Assembly: GCA_030913385.1 (NCBI GenBank)
Contig: CP133159.1
Coordinates: 62,001-126,000, forward strand
Length of the DNA: 64,000 bases
Direction of reading: 5' to 3'
Source of the DNA: Cytophagaceae bacterium ABcell3
GTDB taxonomy: Bacteria > Bacteroidota > Bacteroidia > Cytophagales > Cytophagaceae
Shown here: in pieces, positions 7,298 to 14,517 of the stretch
Layout of the letters: every line of letters starts with the position of its first letter
How positions within the stretch are numbered: the first letter of the stretch is position 1
Position numbers and translations under genes: made by a program
Notes under the pieces: model-generated
Databases searched by the model: none
The model's input: the letters and a program-made list of their open reading frames with translations, nothing else
What the model was told of the DNA's origin: nothing

Positions 7298-7645
7298 ATG
7301 ATACCTAATAAAGTAATAATAATGCTTTTTGTTACATCGATTGTATTTACAAGTTGTGAGGAAAAGATTAACAATACAAAAACAGAAACCCAAAAAATTT
7401 ATGGTAACTGCCTAATGTGTAAAAGAACAATCAATAAAGCAGGCAATTTGAATGGTATTGCTAAAGTAAATTGGGACAAAGAGACCAAAGTGGCATCTAT
7501 AACCTACGATTCTTCTCAAACGACTTTAAATGAAGTTTTACAACGTATAGCCAATGCAGGCTATGACAATGATGTCTTTACCGCACCTGATGAGGCTTAC
7601 AACGACCTATATAAGTGTTGTAAATATGAAAGACAAAAAAAATAA
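7298..7645 (+). CDS. Lipoprotein with heavy-metal-associated (HMA) domain
   Basis: From the ATG at 7298 this is a 115-residue lipoprotein: a short signal peptide with the lipobox F-T-S-C places it in the cell envelope. The mature part is an HMA fold, with the metal-binding loop G-N-C-L-M-C-K (CxxC), a central strand ending A-S-I-T-Y-D and the C-terminal I-A-N-A-G-Y-D typical of copper or mercury chaperones. A C-C pair near the C-terminus may add ligands. The longer frame beginning at 7238 would bury the signal peptide, so it is rejected. It leads a cluster with an HMBD lipoprotein and a four-helix membrane protein, pointing to metal binding in the periplasm. The metal is not determined; copper is most likely. 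Confidence 0.8.
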   Translation: MIPNKVIIMLFVTSIVFTSCEEKINNTKTETQKIYGNCLMCKRTINKAGNLNGIAKVNWDKETKVASITYDSSQTTLNEVLQRIANAGYDNDVFTAPDEAYNDLYKCCKYERQKK

Positions 7646-7649
7646 AGAA

Positions 7650-7880
7650 ATGAGAATACTAATCTCTGCAACAGCTCTTTTGGTTTCAATACTTATTGCC
7701 TCGTGCGGAAACAATAGTAACGAAGAGTCAAATTCAAATGCTGCCGAACAGGTTGAACCAGCATCATATGAATGTCCGATGAAATGCGAAGGCGACAAAA
7801 TGTATGCTGAAAAAGGTACTTGTCCAGTTTGTAAAATGGATTTAGAGCTTGCTTATAAAGAAGCTAAACTAAGAATATGA
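7650..7880 (+). CDS. Small lipoprotein with heavy-metal-binding (HMBD) domain
   Basis: This 76-residue lipoprotein has the signal peptide ending I-A-S-C-G and an Asn/Ser/Glu-rich linker, then one heavy-metal-binding domain of the Y-E-C-P-M-K ... G-T-C-P-V-C-K-M-D-L type found at the start of CusB-like and P-type ATPase proteins. Two Cys pairs and two Met residues form the expected site. The ATG at 7650 is chosen because it places the signal peptide at the N-terminus, five bases after the HMA gene; an in-frame ATG at 7626 is possible. The stop overlaps the next start by four bases. It likely acts as a metal buffer or chaperone outside the inner membrane. Confidence 0.8.
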   Translation: MRILISATALLVSILIASCGNNSNEESNSNAAEQVEPASYECPMKCEGDKMYAEKGTCPVCKMDLELAYKEAKLRI

Positions 7881-8380
7881 GAACAATGAAAATAAAAATA
7901 AAGAAGCCAATATTAGTTAGTCACATTACTTTTTCCGTTGGTTGGCTTGGCTCGGTTATAACCTTTTTAGTTCTAGCGGTTACAGGCCTAACAACACTTG
8001 ACAACCAATTATCTCGTTCAGCCATTGTTGCTATGAATATCAATGTCTGGTTTGTAATCGTCCCACTTTGTTTTTTATCCTTAATAACAGGACTTGTTCT
8101 GGCATTGGGTACTAAATGGGGACTGTTTAGACACTATTGGATAACAGTAAAATTATTACTGACAGTAGGTATGACATTTTTATTATTAACTCACTTGCAA
8201 CCCATAAGTGAGTTAGCGAATGTGGCAAGTGAAGCCTCATTCGCTAACTCAGATTATACAAATGAACTACTTACAATTATTGCAGAAGCTGGGGGAGCCA
8301 TATTGACGTTGGTTGGTGTTATTACAATTTCAATCTACAAACCATGGGGAAAAATACAGAAAATTAAAAAAGAAGCTTAG
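7877..8380 (+). CDS. Four-helix membrane protein (DUF2269-like)
   Basis: This 167-residue protein has four hydrophobic helices (about 12-37, 53-75, 85-105 and 130-152). Features include an H-I-T-F-S-V-G-W-L-G N-terminal helix, W-G-L-F-R-H-Y-W-I-T-V-K between helices two and three, and a Lys-rich C-terminus. It resembles DUF2269-type proteins, whose role is not established. The start overlaps the HMBD lipoprotein stop (ATGA at 7877-7880), so the two are coupled. Conserved His residues in the first and third helices could bind haem or metal, but that is inference. Together with its neighbours it may form an envelope metal-handling unit. Confidence 0.65.
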   Translation: MRTMKIKIKKPILVSHITFSVGWLGSVITFLVLAVTGLTTLDNQLSRSAIVAMNINVWFVIVPLCFLSLITGLVLALGTKWGLFRHYWITVKLLLTVGMTFLLLTHLQPISELANVASEASFANSDYTNELLTIIAEAGGAILTLVGVITISIYKPWGKIQKIKKEA

Positions 8381-8511
8381 CCTTGTTTTAATTACTGGTT
8401 AACTTGGTTGTATGACGCAGGTATATAGTTCCTTAACGTTATATAGTAACTTTAGATCAGCAAATAGGCTTGATGAGCTTTGCCACACATGACCAGATTC
8501 TTGATAATGAA
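8381..8511. other. Short intergenic stretch with AACGTTATAT motif
   Basis: There is no gene. Around 8424-8450 the sequence TATATAGTTCCTTAACGTTATATAG contains an AACGTTATAT motif also found near 10490, just before the broken antitoxin. It may belong to the same family of module-boundary sequences as the palindrome at 2502-2545. Confidence 0.3.
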
Positions 8512-8690
8512 ACAAACTCTTTGAAAGCAAGGATTTTTTTTTATTTAAATATCTGGTATTAAATGTTTAACAATGGATATATCACTAATAATCAATGATA
8601 TATTTTTTGACAAAAATTATAAAACAGGTGTATCCTTGATTCTCTAGATATATATCGTTCTGCGATACCTACAAAACAGCCGCAACAAAT
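8512..8690 (+). repeat. Module-leader repeat, copy 2
   Basis: This is similar to 2377-2580 over most of its length, including a decayed form of the palindrome (8619-8664, TATCCTTGATTCTCTAGATATA). It precedes the HTH-Doc operon as copy 1 precedes the PIN operon. The stem is no longer perfectly paired. Confidence 0.55.
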
Positions 8691-8785
8691 AATACAACCT
8701 ACAAAAAGTGGGCAGAACATTAGCAGAATTATTTTTTACAATTAAAAAGAAAATAAAACTAAATTGGGAAAATATGGATTGAATT

Positions 8786-9868
8786 ATGATGAAAGATTTA
8801 ACACAGTCAGCAATTGACAGACAAAATATTCTCAATAACACCCGAGCAATTGAATTAATTCAGTCCAAATTAGGCATAACAGGCTTGCTATTTAATGGTG
8901 AGTACAAGTTTACTACTAAGATGGTTATGGACTTTTATGGTATAAGTAGAGTAACTGTTAGTAGATACATTGCCAATCATCAAGATGAATTACAGCATAA
9001 TGGCTATCAAGTTTTAAAAGGGCAAAAATTAAAAGAGTTTAAAGAATTATTCTCACATCTAATCGCTCCTACAGATGATGATGAAACACAGAGTATCACT
9101 AATGACACTCTGTCAGGACAAAAACCTAATAAACAGTCAATTAATAGAGTTAAAGCATTAGCACTATTTAACTTTAGAGCAGTATTGAACCTTGGAATGC
9201 TTCTTACCGAAAGTGAGCAGGCTAAGCAAGTAAGAAGTTTGATGCTCGATATTGTAATTGACACCATAAATAAAAAAATAGGAGGTTCTACAAAATACAT
9301 TAATCAAAGAGATGAAGATTTTTTAGTTGCTATCACCCGCGAACCTATATACAGAAAAGAATTTACAAATGCCTTGAACGAGTATTTAGAAATGGGGCCT
9401 ATAAAATATAGTATCTACACAGATGCTATATATAATGCTATTTTTAAAGAAAATGCTAAAGAATACAAAGCAATATTAAAACTAGAAGCTAAAGACAATC
9501 TACGTGATACAATGTACGCAGAAGTGCTTAAACTCATTGCCTCTTTTGAAATTGGTATTGCGGATGAAATGCAAGAAAAGTCATAAGAATTAAGAAGAAA
9601 ACTAACACCAATTGAACTTAATTTACTTATTGACCGATTTGCCAATAAAAGACAATGGATACCTCAAATCGAAGATGCACGAGCCAAAATGGCTACCCGT
9701 GATTATGGCTTGAGAAACATTATCCATCAGCGACTGCAAAACTATATTGGTGCATTAAGTAAGGATGACTGTAATCGATATTTAGGAGAGAAAAGCAAAT
9801 CACTTATTGAGCGAGTAGTTGAAAACCCTGAACTCCTAGATGTTTTTAAAAGGCTAAAAGATAGATGA
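8786..9868 (+). pseudogene. HTH partner of Doc toxin, interrupted by in-frame TAA
   Basis: The frame runs without shift from ATG 8786 to TGA 9866-9868 except for a single TAA at 9584-9586. The upstream part (266 codons) contains a helix-turn-helix (about 42-75: T-T-K-M-V-M-D-F-Y-G-I-S-R-V-T-V-S-R-Y-I). The downstream 93 codons continue as a well-formed protein ending E-N-P-E-L-L-D-V-F-K-R-L-K-D-R, and its TGA overlaps the Doc ATG by four bases, as expected for the intact operon. The full 360-residue protein is therefore the ancestral gene and the TAA a nonsense change, or a readthrough site. The intact protein was probably the regulator or antitoxin of the Doc toxin. A 266-aa truncated product could still bind DNA. 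Confidence 0.75.
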
Positions 9869-10311
9869 GTACAGAGTTTCAATATTTTTCGGTTGAATGT
9901 GCTATTGAGGTTCATGATAACATCATCAAAGAGTCGGGTGGATTTTTGGGCATCAGAGATAAAGGACTCATAGAAAGCACACTTGACCATCTACAAAATG
10001 ATTTCTATTATCCAGAAATCGAACATAAACTCACTCATTTACTTTATTCTATCAATTAAAACCATTGCTTTAATGATGGGAATAAAAGAGCATCACTTGC
10101 CTTATCAGTTTATTTCCTATCTATTAATGGCTTAGACGTTTTGATTGATAAATTCATTATTGAAATGGAAAATATTGTGGTAGATGTAGCAGATAACCGA
10201 ATTGATAGAGATTTACTATTTGACATTATAGAATCCCTTCTATATGAAGACGATTATTCAGAGACCCTAAAACTAAAAATTATCCAAGCAAAGCTTTCAA
10301 ATAATAGCTAA
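9865..10311 (+). pseudogene. doc: Doc (Fic-family death-on-curing) toxin, interrupted by in-frame TAA
   Basis: The frame is open from ATG 9865 to TAA 10309-10311 (148 residues) apart from one TAA at 10057-10059. Before it are Doc-type segments (S-V-E-C-A-I-E-V-H-D, F-L-G-I-R-D-K-G-L-I-E-S). Directly after it comes the Fic core N-H-C-F-N-D-G-N-K-R-A-S, with the catalytic His and the phosphate-binding D-G-N-K-R. In relatives the position of the TAA is normally Lys (K-N-H), so one base change AAA to TAA explains it. Intact Doc proteins phosphorylate EF-Tu. As read, the toxin loses its active site. Both genes of this operon carry the same kind of lesion. Confidence 0.85.
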
Positions 10312-10352
10312 CTATGCCATAACAAGGATGAGCCAAATTTAAAAAAGCACTC

Positions 10353-10383
10353 TCACAATCCAGTAGACGGCTCTGCCAAATAG
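10353..10383. repeat. Large dispersed repeat R, copy 3, left fragment
   Basis: CAATCCAGTAGACGGCTCTG followed by CCAAATAG matches the left edge of R copies 1 and 2 (CGAGTAGACGGCTCTGCCAG). The rest of R reappears at 10865-10956, so this copy looks split by about 480 bp of other DNA, which contains the palindrome relative and the broken antitoxin. Confidence 0.45.
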
Positions 10384-10411
10384 TTTTATCATTGACAATC
10401 ACCAACCTTTA

Positions 10412-10460
10412 TTAAAATAGGTATATCCTGAAATCTTTGGATATAAAAACGTTATGTGGC
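10412..10460. repeat. Palindromic element, third relative
   Basis: TATATCC (10422-10428) pairs with GGATATA (10439-10445) around a loop starting TGAAATCT, followed by CGTTATG. It is a shorter-stemmed relative of the perfect palindrome at 2502-2545 and precedes another toxin-antitoxin remnant. Confidence 0.5.
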
Positions 10461-10527
10461 ACATGAAGCATTGGAAAAATGAACCTTGAACGTTATATTA
10501 GGGTATAATAAGAAAAAGGAGGTTATT

Positions 10528-10723
10528 ATGATAAGCATTAAAGAAAGAAAGATTAATAAAAAGGATTGATAACCTTTCTGAAGATAAACTTAACGATGTT
10601 TCACAATTTCTGGAATCACTGGAAATAGGAAACAACAAAGGTAAGCTTTTAACTTTTGCAGGAAGTTGGAATGATATGGACGATGAGACTTTTAATGAAT
10701 TAACTAATAGTAGGATGCTGTAG
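10528..10723 (+). pseudogene. Frameshifted orphan antitoxin
   Basis: A consensus Shine-Dalgarno (AAAAAGGAGG, about 10512-10521) precedes ATG 10528, but the frame hits TGA after 13 codons. In the next frame, from about 10562, an antitoxin-like sequence follows: R-I-D-N-L-S-E-D-K-L-N-D-V-S-Q-F-L-E-S-L-E, then L-L-T-F-A-G-S-W-N-D-M-D-D-E-T-F-N-E-L-T. The second motif is typical of small antitoxins paired with PIN toxins. No toxin gene follows. The last codons and the TAG (10721-10723) lie inside the GTAGCT stem-loop repeat, which seems to have replaced the native C-terminus. This is a remnant, not a working gene. Confidence 0.75.
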
Positions 10724-10736
10724 CTGCAAGCTACAG
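10718..10736 (+). repeat. GTAGCT small stem-loop repeat, copy 2
   Basis: CTGTAGCTGCAAGCTACAG is a perfect inverted repeat with an 8-base arm. It supplies the stop codon of the antitoxin remnant. Confidence 0.65.
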
Positions 10737-11086
10737 TGGGCGTATAAGGCTAATGGAGATCCGAGTGCTTATCCTGCTGAAAAATCCTGTTAATTCTCAA
10801 ATTCTGAAAATTCTGATTCAGACAAAAAAACCGAAAGCTCCCCAAAAAACCTTCCGGTTATGGCGTTTCGTCCTACCCTTCTGACCCATCGCTAACAATC
10901 TCCACCGGACATTTTCTTCACGAAATGTCCTAAATTTACTGAATCTGTGGATAGTGAAATTTTTGAAAGGCTGGTTCTCTCCACAAACATTTATATCCCG
11001 TTTGGAAGTTTTCATAGATAGTTCTACTTTGAGGGCTTTTTGTCTAGCTAGTTACGACTAAAACTTAGTTATCTTTCTGAAATTCC
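10724..11086. other. Repeat remnant and non-coding DNA
   Basis: The stretch 10865-10956 matches the central part of repeat R (CATCGCTAACAATCTCCACC, then a TTCTTCACGAAATGTCC segment). A minus-strand frame of 65 codons (10818-11015) is produced by this repeat and is not called. Nothing else is recognised before the gene at 11087. Confidence 0.5.
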
Positions 11087-12157
11087 ATGCAGTATCTAAT
11101 AGTTTCTTTTTCTCCTGATTTAATACTAATCCAGAAGTCTTTTAGGATTTACAAATTATTTTATGCGTTTATTGCTATACTATTTATTGGAGTCGGGCTT
11201 ATTTTTGCTCAGGAAGCTTATGAAAGTTTTGAGCTTATATTAGCAGTTATTGCTGGGCTTCTTATTGCCTTAGGCCTGGCAGTGTCGGGTTTAGCTATTT
11301 ATTATTTACGGAAAGATAAACATCCCTTTCAGATTTTTCTCAACAAAAAAAGTGGCTTTATTAAAATCAGGCAAGGACGCAAAGAAACAGATCCTGAAAT
11401 CAAGGTTCCATTACAGGAAGTGGCAGATGTGGTGATGGAAACGCGCCTTGACAGAAAAACAAAATTTGGCGATGTGTATGCCTATTACGTCATTTTAAAG
11501 ATGATGGATGGATCAAACTGGGAAATAGTGTATACGGAGCATGAAAAATATGCTGTCCAGCAGCTTGAAAGGTTTAAGTCATGGATGGAAACAGTCAAGG
11601 TTCACCCTTTTAAGAATGGAAACAATGTTTTGCCGGATGGCATAGAGGCTGAAAAAACAGATGGGGCCTTCAGTATTAAGTGGCAAAACAAAGCTTCATT
11701 ATATAATCTGCCGATGTTTAATGGTGCAAGGATACTGCTAGTGCTTATACTATGCGGTACTGTTTGGATGGTTGTGAATGATTTCTCTCCAATCCTTTTG
11801 ATGGTTTACTTATTCGTTGCTGCGGTTGTTGCAGGAGGGACAATACAACTACGGGACAGAAGGCGCAGAAAAAGAGATTACCTTTACAGGTTATGCATAA
11901 ATCCTGAAAATATTGTCTTTGAGGAGACTAACACAAAGCAGCAGAAATCTGTGAGCAGCTCCTTTGCAATGGATAAAGTGGAAGCTTTCCGTTTTCCTAT
12001 GAGTTCAAGGCATACCCGAAGGGTACTGTATCTCGCCTTGAATGACACGCAGGAGGTGCCTAAATTTACTTTCGATGATCTGAACGTTGTTGAACTCATG
12101 CAGCTTCAGAGATATTTTAACAAGCTTATTGCAGAACATAAATCTGTAAAGCTATAG
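11087..12157 (+). CDS. Membrane protein of unknown function, four helices
   Basis: This 356-residue protein has two hydrophobic hairpins: helices near 25-42 and 50-72, and a second pair near 211-228 and 231-247. The region between them (about 80-200) is a soluble beta-rich domain with alternating strands, possibly PH-like, and a similar soluble segment follows the second pair, giving a duplicated hairpin-plus-domain layout. A basic R-D-R-R-R-R-K-R-D stretch follows the last helix, placing that side in the cytoplasm. No family is recognised. It lies alone between the accessory island and a short remnant with IS-like repeats. Confidence 0.7.
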   Translation: MQYLIVSFSPDLILIQKSFRIYKLFYAFIAILFIGVGLIFAQEAYESFELILAVIAGLLIALGLAVSGLAIYYLRKDKHPFQIFLNKKSGFIKIRQGRKETDPEIKVPLQEVADVVMETRLDRKTKFGDVYAYYVILKMMDGSNWEIVYTEHEKYAVQQLERFKSWMETVKVHPFKNGNNVLPDGIEAEKTDGAFSIKWQNKASLYNLPMFNGARILLVLILCGTVWMVVNDFSPILLMVYLFVAAVVAGGTIQLRDRRRRKRDYLYRLCINPENIVFEETNTKQQKSVSSSFAMDKVEAFRFPMSSRHTRRVLYLALNDTQEVPKFTFDDLNVVELMQLQRYFNKLIAEHKSVKL

Positions 12158-12264
12158 GATGTTTTGCCTCCGGTTTAAATGAATTTGAAGGAAGAAAAAA
12201 CAAGCCATATTATTGCCCACTTCAATGAAGTCCAAAATGAAGCCAGCGAGGGCTAGATATAAAC

Positions 12265-12310
12265 TGGCACAATGATCTCCGAAATAGGTGGCACAATGAT
12301 CTCCGAAATA
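12265..12310. repeat. Two tandem 22-bp repeats, IS-end-like
   Basis: TGGCACAATGATCTCCGAAA followed by TA is present exactly twice (12265-12286 and 12289-12310), spaced 24 bases apart. Tandem short repeats of this kind occur at the ends of IS21-family elements. No transposase is near, so this is at most a remnant. The assignment is from memory of such ends. Confidence 0.45.
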
Positions 12311-12391
12311 TCCACCTTGCAAACAGCAAAGCCCCCTTTGCTACAGAAGAGAAAAAAGCAGCCCTATTGAGGCTGCCGTATATCCAATCTA

Positions 12392-12871
12392 TTACTTTTG
12401 CAACACAAACCTCAGAAGCCCTCCTGAACCGTCCTCATACGACCTAGCTGCACTGTTAGCCGGCTCCATCTCAAGGCTCCCTTCCACCCTATATACTCTG
12501 TCATCCTCCTGCTGAAGGTCCAAAACTTTGGGTTCCACAGGTCGGTAATTTAGCTGTTCCCCTTTATGGTGGATCCTTAACATGACGCTCGGAGGTTCAT
12601 CAAACTGGTAACCGGAGCGGTCTTGGGTCTGCCCCCATCTGATACTCAAGTTTGATTCATAATCATCCGATTCAGCCCACATCTGGGTTACTTCCCCTCC
12701 CGGTATCTTTCCGTTCCTCAAACGGGTAAAATCCAAGGCTTCTCCCTTCCACTCGATGTCAATGATCTCTTCACGGGGCTCATTGGTAGCCGAATTGCCT
12801 TCTCCCCCCTCGCTGGAGCAGGAAGCAAGAAAAACCAAAAAGGCGCATAAACTAAAATAGTACTGTTTCAT
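12392..12871 (-). CDS. Lipoprotein of unknown function
   Basis: From ATG 12871 this is a 159-residue lipoprotein: signal peptide with the lipobox F-L-A-S-C, a Ser/Gly/Glu-rich linker, then a compact domain rich in Trp, Arg and Glu (W-K-G-E-A-L-D, L-S-I-R-W-G-Q). The longer frame from 12910 would put 13 extra residues ahead of the signal and is rejected. No family is recognised. It is a stand-alone gene, divergent from the DUF3140 gene. Confidence 0.75.
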   Translation of the reverse strand: MKQYYFSLCAFLVFLASCSSEGGEGNSATNEPREEIIDIEWKGEALDFTRLRNGKIPGGEVTQMWAESDDYESNLSIRWGQTQDRSGYQFDEPPSVMLRIHHKGEQLNYRPVEPKVLDLQQEDDRVYRVEGSLEMEPANSAARSYEDGSGGLLRFVLQK

Positions 12872-13084
12872 TTCGTTAAAATTTAACCAGACAAATAGTA
12901 TTATTGACACTAATTTTAAAAAAAGCTTATAGAATTTAAAATATACCTCATATAAAGGCCTGACAATATGAATTACAGCAGTTGCTTAAAGGTAGAAGCC
13001 TCCACCCCTAGCCTACCTACTGAACCGGTTAAACTCCTTTAGGGAAAGCATTGTTTTGAATACAAACTAAAAACCAAGCAGACC

Positions 13085-13432
13085 ATGGATGCACAGGAAA
13101 AAAAAGCCATAAGAATGGATTTCTACAAGAAGGTAAACATGTCTCCTTCAGAAATAGAAAACTGGTTGAAAACAGAGGAATCCAAACAAGTGGGATGGAA
13201 CAGCGGAGACGGAGAATCTATCGGCCACAAATCAGGAAAGCGTATTGTTGAGATTCGTCGCCACAAAAAAGAAGAACTCTCGGAAGAAGATTATGCGCAC
13301 TTGAAAAAGGTGAACGGTTATGTGGCAAGGCATACCGCCCAAAGACCAAGTTCGGAGGTAAAAAACTCCTCTTGGCGCTACAGCTTGATGAACTGGGGGC
13401 ATGATCCCTGCAAAACAGAAGGTTGCCCTTAA
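13085..13432 (+). CDS. DUF3140 family protein
   Basis: This 115-residue protein follows the DUF3140 pattern throughout: F-x-x-x-V-N-M-S-P-S-E-I-E-N-W-L near the start, T-E-E-S-K-x-V-G, G-E-S-I-G-H-K-S-G-x-R-I-V-E-I-x-R, L-K-K-V-x-G-Y-V-x-R-H and the C-terminal W-R-Y-S-L-M-N-W-G-H-D-P. Members are small soluble proteins sometimes annotated as DNA-binding, with no firm function. The domain fills the whole protein, so the start is secure. It is convergent with the dehydrogenase relative, with a structured intergenic region between them. Confidence 0.82.
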   Translation: MDAQEKKAIRMDFYKKVNMSPSEIENWLKTEESKQVGWNSGDGESIGHKSGKRIVEIRRHKKEELSEEDYAHLKKVNGYVARHTAQRPSSEVKNSSWRYSLMNWGHDPCKTEGCP

Positions 13433-13435
13433 CAC

Positions 13436-13496
13436 GTTTGGGGAAGTCCGGCACTTTTCGAGCCGGAAGCGCAAGTGGCTCAGGGCTTCCCTAAAT
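13436..13496. terminator. Nested hairpins between convergent genes
   Basis: An outer stem (GGGAAG 13441-13446 with CTTCCC 13486-13491) encloses TCCGGC/GCCGGA (13447-13452 with 13462-13467) and a small AGC/GCT hairpin, giving a three-way-junction shape. It is placed to end transcription from both sides, but lacks a clear T-tract. The right arm overlaps the end of the minus-strand gene. Confidence 0.4.
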
Positions 13497-14403
13497 AATC
13501 ATATGCATTTTGTAGCACTTTTTGGGACAACCTTTTGTAAGCCATATCTGTGCCTCCGGCAGACTTATCAGAATAGATGACATTCTTGTACTTTCGGAGC
13601 AAGGCCTCATGCCCCCTAGCTCCATCTGAATCCACAATGGCATAACTGATGCCCCGACCGATCCAAGCTTCAAAGGCATCAATTTCATAGGTTGGGCCCA
13701 AGGAGGTATTTACTAGAACCGAGTTTTCCTTCATTAGGGAAAATGCTTGTTTTCCCAATAGCCTATTGTTTCGTGGAAGGTGGGTGCTCACAACATCTAC
13801 TGTGGGAAGCAAGTCATTTAAGGGCAAGTAAACCAAATTTTCAGACTCCAATCCTTTCTTCCTGGTTCTACTGTAATAGTAAACCTTCATACCAAAAGCA
13901 AGAGCGGTTTTAGCAACCATTTTTCCTAAAGTGCCCAGCCCGATCACGCCCAAACTTTTACCATGTAGCTCCGTTGGCCTATCCTTCCACTGTATCCCGT
14001 GCAGGCCCTTGGCCAAAGAGATCAGCTGGCCAAACAAAAACTCCACAACCCCTTCGTCTGCATAGTCTTTCACGCCACGAACTTCTATACCCCTTCGCGC
14101 GGCCTCCTCAACATCTACATTGCAAGAAGACCTATCCAGCAAACTACAGCATAAACCTATATACTCCAAGTTTTGGCATTGCGATAAGACATTGGCGGAC
14201 ATGGGCGTGTTTAAACTTACCAAAACACAATCTGCATTTTCAATCCTATTGCGTATCTCATTTTCATCATTAGCATCGGGATAGCCCTGGTACACTCTAG
14301 GTTCCGTTATAGAAATTTCTTTTAGAGCATTGAGCGCCCAGTCCTCAAGTTTGGTATTGTCTAAACATACGATCTGCTTAAACTTTCTTCTTTCTTTTGT
14401 CAT
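13480..14403 (-). CDS. D-2-hydroxyacid dehydrogenase family protein, catalytic residues not conserved
   Basis: The 307-residue protein has the family layout: an N-terminal substrate domain, then a Rossmann domain with V-I-G-L-G-T-L-G-K-M-V (about 152-162) that binds NAD(P). The usual catalytic trio is not seen. The N-T-S-R-G motif reads N-T-S-L-G, so the Arg is Leu; the usual C-terminal P-H-x-A motif is replaced by K-S-A-G-G-T-D-M-A without His. The glutamate region is also atypical. It may bind cofactor without the normal dehydrogenase chemistry, or act on a different substrate. It is convergent with the DUF3140 gene. Confidence 0.78.
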   Translation of the reverse strand: MTKERRKFKQIVCLDNTKLEDWALNALKEISITEPRVYQGYPDANDENEIRNRIENADCVLVSLNTPMSANVLSQCQNLEYIGLCCSLLDRSSCNVDVEEAARRGIEVRGVKDYADEGVVEFLFGQLISLAKGLHGIQWKDRPTELHGKSLGVIGLGTLGKMVAKTALAFGMKVYYYSRTRKKGLESENLVYLPLNDLLPTVDVVSTHLPRNNRLLGKQAFSLMKENSVLVNTSLGPTYEIDAFEAWIGRGISYAIVDSDGARGHEALLRKYKNVIYSDKSAGGTDMAYKRLSQKVLQNAYDYLGKP

Positions 14404-14517
14404 TGCCCATGTCTCCCTCCCGGTACAGCACTGTTTTTGGGGAACCTAGTTAGGTGTATGGCCCTTTCTCCTCTTGAAAAACCAGTATTTGTAGGCGTTC
14501 TTAGCCCACTATCCGCC

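Noticed and set aside
10818-11015. 65-codon minus-strand frame
   Set aside because: Produced by the third copy of repeat R; the matching part of copies 1 and 2 lies beyond the stop of the ancestral frame.
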